Origin: Sphingobacterium athyrii
Lineage (GTDB): Bacteria > Bacteroidota > Bacteroidia > Sphingobacteriales > Sphingobacteriaceae
Assembly: GCF_003071065.1 (NCBI RefSeq)
Contig: NZ_QCXX01000001.1
Location: 864,971 to 928,970, forward strand
Direction of reading: 5' to 3'
Length of the DNA stretch: 64,000 nt
In this document: positions 8,173 to 16,062 of the stretch, piece by piece
How the letters are laid out: the number at the start of each line of letters is the position of its first letter
How positions within the stretch are numbered: position 1 is the stretch's first letter
Program-made: the position numbers and the translations under genes
Notes under the pieces: model-generated
The model's input: the letters and a program-made list of their open reading frames with translations, nothing else
What the model was told of the DNA's origin: nothing
Databases searched by the model: none

Positions 8173-10938
8173 TTAAAATTTATAGGTTATCTGGGCACCA
8201 TAGTTCGGCGACGAATTGGGAGCCTTCACCCCTGTCGCCCCAGCTCTGTAAAACCGCGGTTGATAGTCCAGGAAATTATATACATTAAAAGAGAGATAGA
8301 TATTCTTGCCTATCTCCTTGGCCATATTGAGATTAAAGTTCCAATACATATAATTATTATCGGCATTGACACGATCCGCATCGGCTTTTCTCTTTTCATA
8401 GAGTTCGAGATGTTTTGGATTTGTTATATCAAATGGATCAATAACATGATATTCGTAGTCGCGGGTATAGTACCCTACAGGTATAATATCGCCATAAGCA
8501 GTTTTGCTATAATTATACAGTTCACAGTCCGCACTCAATTCGATTATCAATCGTAGCGCCGGAAAATGTGTTGAGCTCCGGAACTGCGCTCTGCTCAAAT
8601 AATTTTTGGTAGACTTAGCGGGGAAAAAACCAATTACAATATCATCCAATGCTGTTCGTTCGGCATTAAACTCTAAACTATTTAATGCTGAGGAATTTGC
8701 ATTGGCAAACGTAAAGGCAGCCGTTGCCGAAAAAGTTGTCATAAGAGAGGGAATGCGCGGAGCTGAATACATGACCTCAAGGCCGAAGTTGGAGGAACTA
8801 TTACTATTGTCAAAATACTGATTAGACAACAGATACCGCTTTATTCCGGTCTCGCTGATAACTGGTTTAGCACCGGGGACCGGGATTGCCGAATATGTAG
8901 GTAGCTCCCTCACTTCATGAGCCGTAACGGTATTGATACTACGTGCATTCTTTTTATAGAAAAGATTAGTCCGTAAATAATGACCATGTTTGGTCCAGGA
9001 CAAGGACGATTCTATGGTTTGGCCCATACTACTTTTCAGATTGCTATTATCTTTTTCATACCGTCTCAAATAAATCAAAGCTGTGCTCTCGTCCTCTCTG
9101 CCGTTATAAGCATTGAGCAAAATTATCTCATCAAATGTCGGCCCGGGATACAACTGAGCCAATCCGGGAGATTTAAAAGAGAGTCCATAAGCCAGGCCAA
9201 TCTGTGTGGATTTGGAAAGTGCATAATTGATATTCGTTCTGGGAGAAAAAGAAGAATGACCATTCATTATGTCCCAGCGAAGACCTGCCCTTATGGCCAG
9301 GTCTTTATTAAACAATTTCATACGTGCGGCGTCCTCGGCATAGAAACCAAAATTTTGCAAGGCATGTATTAATGAGAAATCGTAATATCGATCTGACCTA
9401 CTGCCGAGATCCTTCTTGGGTATCGAAGGGTCAGCCATACGCCCTTTACCGCGATTGATATCATAACTGTAATTGGCTCCAAAATTTATTTTATGAACAA
9501 TACTTCCGGTGATTGCAAAAGCATTCGCTTCAAGTCTACCATTTAAATTTAAAGGTCTATTGTCTGCAGCATCGAGCGCAGTATATTGACCTGGCGCGTA
9601 TTGTCCCTCCACAATACCTGTCTGAACAGAATCGGTATAGAGCACAACAGCATCATTATAATAATGTTCACGGTAGGTATTCTGCTGGCTGGAGCTTATA
9701 CCTACATTAAAATTGATGTTTTTGAGAAATTCCTGATCCAATTTGTAACTCGTGCGGCTAGCCGCATTCCAGCCCCAACCACCAAATGAAATGGCATTGG
9801 ACTGCGGATCATCCGGATCCTTATTCACCCGGTCAATCACTTTATTATAAGATCCCGAAAGAGTTTGTTTTAACCTTTTTTCAGCTCCAAAATAATTTGT
9901 CCAGATCAATGTCCCATTAACACGGTCATATTGTTTCAACTTATCTCTGTTGTCCGCATAGGATTTAACATACCCTATATCAGCATTTACTGTCCCCAAT
10001 TTCTTTCCCAAACGCATACCTTTGGATAAGCCGTATGAGGTGGCATTACTTCGAACCTGAAGCCGGAAAAAAGCCGGTGTTTTACCTGCCTGTCTTTCAA
10101 TAATAACAGCACCGTTTGATAAATCGCCATAACGAACCGGTGCGACCCCCGATATTACCTCCAAACGTTCGATATTTTCTACAGGGATCTGACGCAGATC
10201 AACACCCCCAAAAACATTCTCGCCTGAATAAGACTTTGTAGTCCCTGGTCGGCCCGTCAGTCCATAATCCGAAGGTCTAATCGAATTGGTTGCTCCCGAC
10301 ATCCCAAATATACCGGGGTTACGTCCTTGCATATTCCCGTTATTGCCAAGGGTAATATCATCCATAACGATAGCAACCCCAAAAGCATTATTGAGCTCGT
10401 CCGCATTCCGGGAGCCGCTAATAGTTTCCTCAAAGGCTCCACGCAGTGTCAACATTTGCATATCTTGCACGGAAGGTGCAGTATTTTTCCGGTTAGGGAG
10501 GCGGTTCAATAGGTCATTTACACTCAGCGCAGGATATCTTTCGATCATTTCGCGGTCAAATACCAGTGAGGAGTTACTTAGTTCCCCCTTTTTTGCCTGT
10601 ACAGCTACCTCATCGAGTGCGAGACTCATATCCTGCAAGACAAAATTCTCCACTTTTTTTACTGAGTCCAATAAAATCGTCCGCTCAATCCCCTTTTTCC
10701 CCAAATAAGAAACCGATAAAGTGATTGTTTTCCCTAACTGCTCGTTTGGAATTTTTAGACTATATTCACCTCGATTATTGGTGATACTTGATAGATCCAG
10801 TTGATTCAGCATTACGGTGCTTCCCGACAATAACGCCTTCCTATTATCAGTAACTTTCCCCTGAATTAATACGGATTGTCCATATACATCCAAAACAAGA
10901 CAAAGGGAGGCAAAAATAGTCCAATATTCTTTTTTCAT
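8173..10938 (-). CDS. TonB-dependent outer-membrane receptor
   Basis: A 921-residue outer-membrane receptor. It has a signal peptide (first ~21 residues, ending VYGQ), a carboxypeptidase-regulatory-like domain (about 25-105), a plug (about 125-290, with GRNPGIFGMSG and VAPVRYGDLSNGAVII) and a 22-strand-type barrel ending NYGAQITYKF. The open frame extends four codons further to a TTG at 10950, but the ATG at 10938 gives a clean signal peptide and is preferred. It leads the operon with the DUF4876, DUF6850 and cytochrome c peroxidase genes. A complete TTTG-N21-TAnnTTTG promoter and an operator-like dyad lie upstream. The dyad resembles one at the siderophore-type receptor at 33767, so iron or metal regulation is a reasonable inference. 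Ligand not determinable. Confidence 0.9.
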   Translation of the reverse strand: MKKEYWTIFASLCLVLDVYGQSVLIQGKVTDNRKALLSGSTVMLNQLDLSSITNNRGEYSLKIPNEQLGKTITLSVSYLGKKGIERTILLDSVKKVENFVLQDMSLALDEVAVQAKKGELSNSSLVFDREMIERYPALSVNDLLNRLPNRKNTAPSVQDMQMLTLRGAFEETISGSRNADELNNAFGVAIVMDDITLGNNGNMQGRNPGIFGMSGATNSIRPSDYGLTGRPGTTKSYSGENVFGGVDLRQIPVENIERLEVISGVAPVRYGDLSNGAVIIERQAGKTPAFFRLQVRSNATSYGLSKGMRLGKKLGTVNADIGYVKSYADNRDKLKQYDRVNGTLIWTNYFGAEKRLKQTLSGSYNKVIDRVNKDPDDPQSNAISFGGWGWNAASRTSYKLDQEFLKNINFNVGISSSQQNTYREHYYNDAVVLYTDSVQTGIVEGQYAPGQYTALDAADNRPLNLNGRLEANAFAITGSIVHKINFGANYSYDINRGKGRMADPSIPKKDLGSRSDRYYDFSLIHALQNFGFYAEDAARMKLFNKDLAIRAGLRWDIMNGHSSFSPRTNINYALSKSTQIGLAYGLSFKSPGLAQLYPGPTFDEIILLNAYNGREDESTALIYLRRYEKDNSNLKSSMGQTIESSLSWTKHGHYLRTNLFYKKNARSINTVTAHEVRELPTYSAIPVPGAKPVISETGIKRYLLSNQYFDNSNSSSNFGLEVMYSAPRIPSLMTTFSATAAFTFANANSSALNSLEFNAERTALDDIVIGFFPAKSTKNYLSRAQFRSSTHFPALRLIIELSADCELYNYSKTAYGDIIPVGYYTRDYEYHVIDPFDITNPKHLELYEKRKADADRVNADNNYMYWNFNLNMAKEIGKNIYLSFNVYNFLDYQPRFYRAGATGVKAPNSSPNYGAQITYKF

Positions 10939-10973
10939 AAGCACGAACAAAAACGCATTTCAAAACACGCTTG

Positions 10974-10990
10974 TTTAAAATCGTTCTAAA
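10974..10990. promoter_or_regulatory. Operator-like dyad at the TonB-receptor operon start site
   Basis: TTTAAAATCGTTCTAAA is an imperfect inverted repeat (TTTARAA / TTYTAAA). It sits between the -7 box and the start codon, about where transcription should begin. Allowing one gap it matches 14 of 16 positions of a second site at 33691-33706, at the siderophore-type receptor promoter. Position and symmetry suggest a repressor site, possibly for an iron- or manganese-dependent DtxR/MntR-type regulator. The regulator is inferred. Confidence 0.45.
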
Positions 10991-10996
10991 CAGCTG

Positions 10997-11029
10997 CAAA
11001 TATATACTATTTGAAAGCATTTATTCAAA
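10997..11029 (-). promoter_or_regulatory. Bacteroidota-type promoter of the TonB receptor/peroxidase operon
   Basis: On the minus strand a -33 TTTG (11026-11029) and a -7 TATATTTG (10997-11004) are separated by 21 bp, matching the known Bacteroidota sigma-ABfr consensus TTTG-N19~21-TAnnTTTG. Transcription would start near 10990, about 50 nt before the ATG at 10938. Confidence 0.65.
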
Positions 11030-11263
11030 TTATTTTTAATAAATCTAAATTATAAAACGCAACATAAATCATTAAAGTAATTGAAAAACGCATAAAAATG
11101 AAAGCAGATATAAGCTCAATAACTGGATAATAGTTTGTAAATGGATGATCTAAGGGAAGGTAGAAACGGAAAAACGCTGGGTTAATAAAGGGCGCTTCGT
11201 CGATGAAAACAATCCGAGAGCAGTTAATTAGGAAAAATTACCATTAAAACCTGGGGTTCATCG

Positions 11264-11300
11264 GTAAAAAAAGGTCTGTCTTAGGAGTAAGAACAGACCT
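11264..11300 (-). terminator. Strong rho-independent terminator after the phosphoesterase gene
   Basis: AGGTCTGT (11272-11279) pairs with ACAGACCT (11293-11300), and further pairs close towards the loop. On the minus strand the stem is followed by a run of seven T. It lies 15 bp beyond the stop of the phosphoesterase gene. Confidence 0.8.
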
Positions 11301-11314
11301 CGAATGCACGGTAA

Positions 11315-12493
11315 TTAGTGTAGGGGTGTTATAGTTACTTCATCAATAAGTTTCCCCTGTTGGTCAATAATTTTAAAAGACCCTTTAGCAGCTAAATCTA
11401 CTTTAAGCAAATTGTTGTTGGAATTCACAATAATAGGAAAATTAACCTTATCAGACACCTGTTTAATAATATGCCTATGCAGATGTCCACACAGCATTAT
11501 TTGCGCACCGGATCTATTTAGAATAGGAACAAATTTATCCAGGATCTCCTGTTCGCCATGCCAACCGCCAAATGGTGGCATATGACATATGATTATCTTA
11601 TATTTTGCATCTTTATAATCCGGCTTTTCCACGGCTTCCTCTAACCATTTAGCTTGTTCTGTACGGTAATTATCCATCTCTACAATGCCACTGTATTCCA
11701 TATCAGAATCGGGTTTATCCTCCCCACAGTCCAACACGATAAAAGCCGTTTCACCGTGTTTAAATTGATAATAGAGTTTTCCTGTCGGTGTCGGGAAGTA
11801 TTGTGGATAAGTGGTAGCGAAAGGCCCTCGAGTTTCATGGTTCCCTCTTGCATAGAACATAGGTTTCTCACTTGCAAATCGTTTGATTGCTGTATCCATA
11901 AAACCGTCAAATAGCTGTTGCTCACTCAATAAATTATCGACCATATCACCATTAAAAACAATAAAGTCCTGCTTAGGAAGATCAGAGAGATCAAGTAATT
12001 TATTCAACACATCGTTACGACCATGTATATCATTAACCACAGCGAAACGGGTTACTTTAGTCGGTCCGAGCGTCCTGAATATCAGCGGTTCCTGTCGATA
12101 TACATTGGTTGCTACAATTTTGCCGTATTCCACGTTGACCCCGACATGTTTAGTTACCTCTTGGCTGTATACTCGGTAACGGTATTTTGTCCCTGGTTTT
12201 AACCCGTGTAAATTTACTTGGTGAACAGTCCCGACTTTTTTAAAACCATAGGCTGCAGCATAATGTTTAGGTCGCTCAATATGATAAAAATGGCTCGAAT
12301 CATCTGGCGCCAATTCTACCCAACCCGTTGCTGGACGATCCGTCGTCCATATAATGGATACCGAATGATCGGTCAAGCCTTGGATATAAGGCAAATGTGT
12401 CAAGTTAATTTTTTCATCCTGCTGTGCATTACAGTGCAAGGTTACAAACTGTAGTGAGAGGATCACTGCAATACATTGGAGGTACTTATACAT
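11315..12493 (-). CDS. Purple-acid-phosphatase-like metallophosphoesterase, exported
   Basis: Exported binuclear-metal phosphoesterase. An N-terminal fibronectin-like purple-acid-phosphatase domain (about residues 30-125) is followed by the calcineurin-like catalytic domain. The metal motifs are all present in order: DIHGR (DxH), GDMVD (GDxxD), GNHE, a His in ICHMP, and GHLHRH (GHxH). The frame opens with a GTG at 12526, but the ATG at 12493 begins a standard signal peptide (MYKYLQCIAVILS, cleavage near NAQ) and is chosen. The substrate is probably a phosphomonoester or diester of host or environmental origin. Directly upstream lies the C-terminal stump of a susD gene, so this enzyme may once have closed a SusCD-type nutrient locus. 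Confidence 0.88.
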   Translation of the reverse strand: MYKYLQCIAVILSLQFVTLHCNAQQDEKINLTHLPYIQGLTDHSVSIIWTTDRPATGWVELAPDDSSHFYHIERPKHYAAAYGFKKVGTVHQVNLHGLKPGTKYRYRVYSQEVTKHVGVNVEYGKIVATNVYRQEPLIFRTLGPTKVTRFAVVNDIHGRNDVLNKLLDLSDLPKQDFIVFNGDMVDNLLSEQQLFDGFMDTAIKRFASEKPMFYARGNHETRGPFATTYPQYFPTPTGKLYYQFKHGETAFIVLDCGEDKPDSDMEYSGIVEMDNYRTEQAKWLEEAVEKPDYKDAKYKIIICHMPPFGGWHGEQEILDKFVPILNRSGAQIMLCGHLHRHIIKQVSDKVNFPIIVNSNNNLLKVDLAAKGSFKIIDQQGKLIDEVTITPLH

Positions 12494-12561
12494 AAGATTT
12501 AAATTAGGTTTAAAAACGTAGGTCACTCATCATGGATGAGCGACCTAAAATACGAAAATTC

Positions 12562-12768
12562 TTAATTTCCCCAACCGGGGTTTTGCTTTAAGTTTCTATT
12601 TAACTGCAGTTCTTGCACTGGTATCGGATACAAATAGTCTTTAGTTTCATCGAATGCTTTTTTAATATGCGAATTGATGATCACATTTCCTTTATTTCCA
12701 TTTTCCAACAAAATTTCTGATCCAAGTTTCAGATTGATCAACTTCGCGAGATATAAAATAGGTTGTAG
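12562..12768 (-). pseudogene. 3' remnant of a SusD/RagB lipoprotein gene
   Basis: Reading the minus strand from the codon after an in-frame TAG (12769-12771) to the TAA at 12562 gives 68 residues. The end, DYLYPIPVQELQLNRNLKQN followed by PGWGN, is the textbook C-terminus of SusD/RagB proteins. The part before it (LYLAKLINLKLG, VIINSHIKKAFD) also fits that family. There is no start codon or N-terminal domain; the frame stops 16 bp short of the stop codon of the radical SAM gene. This is therefore the tail of a deleted susD, fused by deletion to unrelated DNA. Its mate susC is absent. Confidence 0.82.
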
Positions 12769-12783
12769 CTATAGATATGAGAA

Positions 12784-13671
12784 TCAATAAAACAGACTAT
12801 CCCGCAATCCATATTGTGAACACAACGAACTAGCCTTATTTGCAAAAGCATGGCGGTAGTAATCCGGCAATTTTCCATCTGCACCAAATAGTCGCTGATA
12901 CTTTTGTAATAGCTGAGGATAATGTTTTCCGATAGCGCGCATGACCAATGCGCTATTGTCCGCAGGATCATTTCCGTATAGGGCGAGCGTAGCAGGAAAA
13001 ACATAACTTGCACCAATAGTCTGAAAAGTCTGAAATAGCAATTCCAGACTCGCCCCAGTATCCGATATATAGGGCAACAGTGGCATCAGACTGACGCCAC
13101 TATAGAGCCCCTGTTCAAGCGCTTGCCTTAATGCTTCCAATCGTAGTGAGGGCTTAGGAGCCCCCGGTTCGAAAATACCGGCAACGCGATCATCTATAGT
13201 CGAAAATGAAAAGGTAACAAACGCCTTATGTGTTAATTTTGACTGAAGATCTTCAGGAAGTATTGCCGCTGCATCAATCTCTCTTAACAAATCAAAATCC
13301 CGGGTAACTAAGTTCGACTTCGTAATAATATGTACCGGAAAACGATAGTGCAGGATGACTTCCAGCAACTGTCGGGTAAGCAATTCGGACTGTTCCAGCT
13401 GCAGATACGGATCTGTCGCAGAAGAAAGAACGATAATTCCATACTGTTTTTTTCGCGCACGCAGAGACAACTGTTTTTCCAAGAGTTCGACAGCATTGCT
13501 TTTCATACTCAATTTTTCAGCCATGTTTATCCCGTACTTACTTCCCCTGATATAGCAATATAAACAATTGAAAGAGCAACCACTATAGGGATTTAGCGTA
13601 TAATCGTCAAGAAACCAAGGGTCTCTTCGTTTGGTCTTATTGAGAATGGATTTCGCAATTAAACGGCGCAT
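12784..13671 (-). CDS. Radical SAM protein, SplB-like
   Basis: Cytoplasmic 4Fe-4S radical S-adenosylmethionine enzyme. The cluster motif CxxxCxxC is Cys32, Cys36 and Cys39 in YSGCSFNCLYCY. The 295-residue size and the segments PWFLDDYTLNPYSGC and SSATDPYLQLEQ resemble the spore-photoproduct-lyase-like / Rv2578c group of radical SAM proteins. Many members of that group outside Firmicutes have no known substrate, so a DNA-repair role is only a possibility. It is followed on the same strand by the susD stump and preceded, 15 bp away, by a GNAT acetyltransferase gene, with which it probably shares a transcript. Confidence 0.82.
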   Translation of the reverse strand: MRRLIAKSILNKTKRRDPWFLDDYTLNPYSGCSFNCLYCYIRGSKYGINMAEKLSMKSNAVELLEKQLSLRARKKQYGIIVLSSATDPYLQLEQSELLTRQLLEVILHYRFPVHIITKSNLVTRDFDLLREIDAAAILPEDLQSKLTHKAFVTFSFSTIDDRVAGIFEPGAPKPSLRLEALRQALEQGLYSGVSLMPLLPYISDTGASLELLFQTFQTIGASYVFPATLALYGNDPADNSALVMRAIGKHYPQLLQKYQRLFGADGKLPDYYRHAFANKASSLCSQYGLRDSLFY

Positions 13672-13686
13672 AATATCCCATTCACT

Positions 13687-14100
13687 TTAAAACGTTCTAC
13701 CCATACCTCTTGATGCAGGCCACACCTCCTTAAAACCATATTGTGCATAGAGCTGGAAAGCAACACCATCTGCGATCAAACTGACATAACAGCTGTCAGG
13801 GAGGTTTGAATTCATATATTCATCAAGCTTCTGCATAATCAGTTTTCCAAGCCCTTTTTTCTGATGTTCAGGGAGCACACAGATGTCAACGACCTGGCAA
13901 TGGCAAGCACCATCGCCAACAATCCTACCCATACCTACTATTTCATTATCATTGTCCTCATCTAAAATAGCCACACAGCATAGGGAATTTTCCATTCCTA
14001 GACGTGCAGCTTCCTCCGTTTTTGGAGATAACCCTGAGTGTTCCCTTAAAAATTGATAGCGCTTATAATCTATCTTCTGATATACGGCTTGATAATGCAT
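13687..14100 (-). CDS. GNAT-family N-acetyltransferase
   Basis: A small (137-residue) acetyl-CoA-dependent acetyltransferase of the GNAT fold. The acetyl-CoA binding motif A is visible as VVDICVLPEHQKKGLGKLIM (about residues 70-89; Q/R-x-x-G-x-G/A type). The C-terminal strand-turn region FQLYAQYGFKEVW is typical of GNATs. The substrate cannot be deduced. It is the upstream partner of the radical SAM gene with a 15-bp gap. No clear promoter was seen in the ~300 bp before it. Confidence 0.88.
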   Translation of the reverse strand: MHYQAVYQKIDYKRYQFLREHSGLSPKTEEAARLGMENSLCCVAILDEDNDNEIVGMGRIVGDGACHCQVVDICVLPEHQKKGLGKLIMQKLDEYMNSNLPDSCYVSLIADGVAFQLYAQYGFKEVWPASRGMGRTF

Positions 14101-14426
14101 AGTAAAATGATCAGTTTATTTGCTATGAAATTATTCATAATAATACATTTTTCAAAACTGCATTGATTATACAATACTAAAAAACACATACATAGTTATT
14201 CTAAAATACGAATTCCAGTTGGGGATCAGCACGCTATTTTTCCTTAAATCACCTCAATGAACTGGTTTTCGCTGTATTTTCACGGCCGGAAAATCACTTC
14301 GGAGGGGCTAATGCCCCTAAAAAATCTCTATATTCAGTGGATAATCGCAAATATTTAATTTTCAATGCATAATAAATATTTTAATTCATTACCTTTATAG
14401 CATTGAAACAAAACTCAACACCAGCC
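14101..14426. other. Intergenic region between divergent GNAT and cold-shock genes
   Basis: No gene seen. A short perfect hairpin AGGGGC-TAAT-GCCCCT (14303-14318) has no T-tract. TACCTTTA at 14390-14397 resembles a -7 element for the plus-strand cold-shock gene and would put the start of transcription near 14404. Confidence 0.35.
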
Positions 14427-15239
14427 ATGTTTATCGGCGCTGTCAAATGGTTCGACAATAACAAAGGATTTGGTACCCTTGCGTTACCTTCCGGAGAAGA
14501 ACTCTTTGTGCATATACGCAGGTTTAAAATTCCTCCGGAGCATATTATTCAGCCTGCTGAGGTAATAGTCGGAGACAAGAAGTCTGACCCCAAGCGGAGC
14601 GGTTACTTAGCCCACAACTGTAAAATCCTCAAGAGACCTGAAGATTGGAAATTCGTCATCTCTCTCTTTGAAAAGGATCATACTGTACTCATCCCCGATA
14701 ACCACGGCCACGAGCAAAAGCACAATCTCACCTCATTAGCAGCAAGACAATTATTACGAACCCAGGGCAAAGACAACGTAGTTTCCATGTTGACCTCTCA
14801 TTTTGATGTCCGTTTCAACAGCTCCATTTTCTTAGCTTATGCTGAATTGCTTGACAAAAGTATCTCAGGTATTTTTGAAAAAGAAATAGCATCTGAACTT
14901 CTCGCTCAGATTTTCTCATACTTTGGAAACCATGTTTCACATCAGATTTTATTCAGGGTTTGGAAAGAAAGGATGTTCAGGTATATTGGCTATCCGGCCG
15001 ATGGCGACTATGAGATTCCCGAAGAAGTGCTTAATCTGAACGCAACTGAGATAAATTACGACGATTTAACACGAATCAGGGCTTATAGTTTTGGTAAATC
15101 TTTCTGTAATGATTTTGTAGAAGCATTATTTGACGATTTGGAAACAATGGACAAGCAAGATGTTGAGCCCTTGATTCCCTATATTGATTTCCTTGAAAAC
15201 GAAGATTCTATTGAGAAAATTAATCTAATCATGCAGTAA
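14427..15239 (+). CDS. Cold-shock-domain protein with a large C-terminal region
   Basis: A 270-residue protein. The N-terminal ~65 residues form a cold-shock domain: VKWFDNNKGFGTL is the RNP1-like motif and ELFVHIRRF the RNP2-like motif, so it should bind single-stranded RNA or DNA. The remaining ~200 residues are helical and unrecognised, unlike the ~70-residue classical Csp proteins. The frame opens at a TTG (14403), but a -7-like box at 14390-14397 would put the transcript start about there, so the ATG at 14427 is chosen. Two small membrane-protein genes follow on the same strand (12-bp and ~100-bp gaps). Their association may be functional, but nothing in the sequence shows how. Confidence 0.8.
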   Translation: MFIGAVKWFDNNKGFGTLALPSGEELFVHIRRFKIPPEHIIQPAEVIVGDKKSDPKRSGYLAHNCKILKRPEDWKFVISLFEKDHTVLIPDNHGHEQKHNLTSLAARQLLRTQGKDNVVSMLTSHFDVRFNSSIFLAYAELLDKSISGIFEKEIASELLAQIFSYFGNHVSHQILFRVWKERMFRYIGYPADGDYEIPEEVLNLNATEINYDDLTRIRAYSFGKSFCNDFVEALFDDLETMDKQDVEPLIPYIDFLENEDSIEKINLIMQ

Positions 15240-15251
15240 GGTGAATTGAGA

Positions 15252-15464
15252 ATGGGAATAACAATTGTATTTATTGCTATACTCGTTCTTATACTCATGT
15301 TAATTATTCGTTCCAAACTGCCCATAACTCAAAAAATAGCAGTATCAATCGGCACCATTTTACTGCTGTTCTTCCTACTTGCTTATCTATTTATCAGTGG
15401 ATTCGACAGCGGGAGAACACCGAAAAAAACAGCAGAAGAATTAAATCAAGAAGAAAAAAAATAA
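15252..15464 (+). CDS. Small two-helix membrane protein
   Basis: A 70-residue protein, family unknown. Two hydrophobic helices (about residues 2-20 and 30-48) are followed by a charged tail rich in Lys and Glu (KKTAEELNQEEKK). The ATG at 15252 is chosen over an upstream TTG at 15246. It begins 12 bp after the cold-shock-domain gene and is probably co-transcribed with it. No function can be assigned. Confidence 0.6.
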   Translation: MGITIVFIAILVLILMLIIRSKLPITQKIAVSIGTILLLFFLLAYLFISGFDSGRTPKKTAEELNQEEKK

Positions 15465-15564
15465 AACAACAGTCTTTCAAATATTAAGATAAACGAGTAA
15501 TTTAGTTAGCGCAAAGCGACCATTAAAACAAGATAAAGCCGTAAGATTAATTAAATTAAAAATA

Positions 15565-16035
15565 ATGCCAGAATTATTATTTACATTACTAATCAAATTC
15601 TTACCGAGTCATTATCATATAATTGACTCTTTCCGTAACGACGATGACTTTTTAGCGGTACTGCTCCTGATGGGTTCATTCGTGTTTCTGGCACTCACGG
15701 TCATAAGCATCCTTCTTGGTTTACTCTTTGTAGCAACAATCATCCTGCTTATTAGCGCTGGCATTATTTCAACATCGGTTATCGTCGGATTACAACAGCG
15801 GTCCGTAACCAAAGGATTCAAAACCCTATTCCTTTCTTCAGCCATTGTGGGCAGCACTATAGTTTCCGTTATATTTTGCATTTTCCTCAATGCAGTTTAT
15901 GATTGGCACAGCAATAACATGGCTATTCTAATTGGCATCGGCCTGGGCATTGTTTTGGGTATAGGATTAGGTTTACTCGCCTTCAAAGCCATGACTGGAC
16001 TTGTCAGGTTTTTGACGAATAAATACCGGAAATAA
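15565..16035 (+). CDS. Hypothetical integral membrane protein
   Basis: A 156-residue protein with an N-terminal amphipathic segment and three or four strongly hydrophobic helices (about residues 30-50, 52-76, 84-110, 118-145). The last is Gly-rich (IGIGLGIVLGIGLGLLAF), which suggests tight helix packing. The basic C-terminus KYRK is likely cytoplasmic. I do not recognise a family. It follows the cold-shock-domain and small membrane-protein genes on the plus strand and converges with the GH29 gene. Confidence 0.65.
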   Translation: MPELLFTLLIKFLPSHYHIIDSFRNDDDFLAVLLLMGSFVFLALTVISILLGLLFVATIILLISAGIISTSVIVGLQQRSVTKGFKTLFLSSAIVGSTIVSVIFCIFLNAVYDWHSNNMAILIGIGLGIVLGIGLGLLAFKAMTGLVRFLTNKYRK

Positions 16036-16062
16036 CACCCATCTTCGCAAATTATCTCCTTC

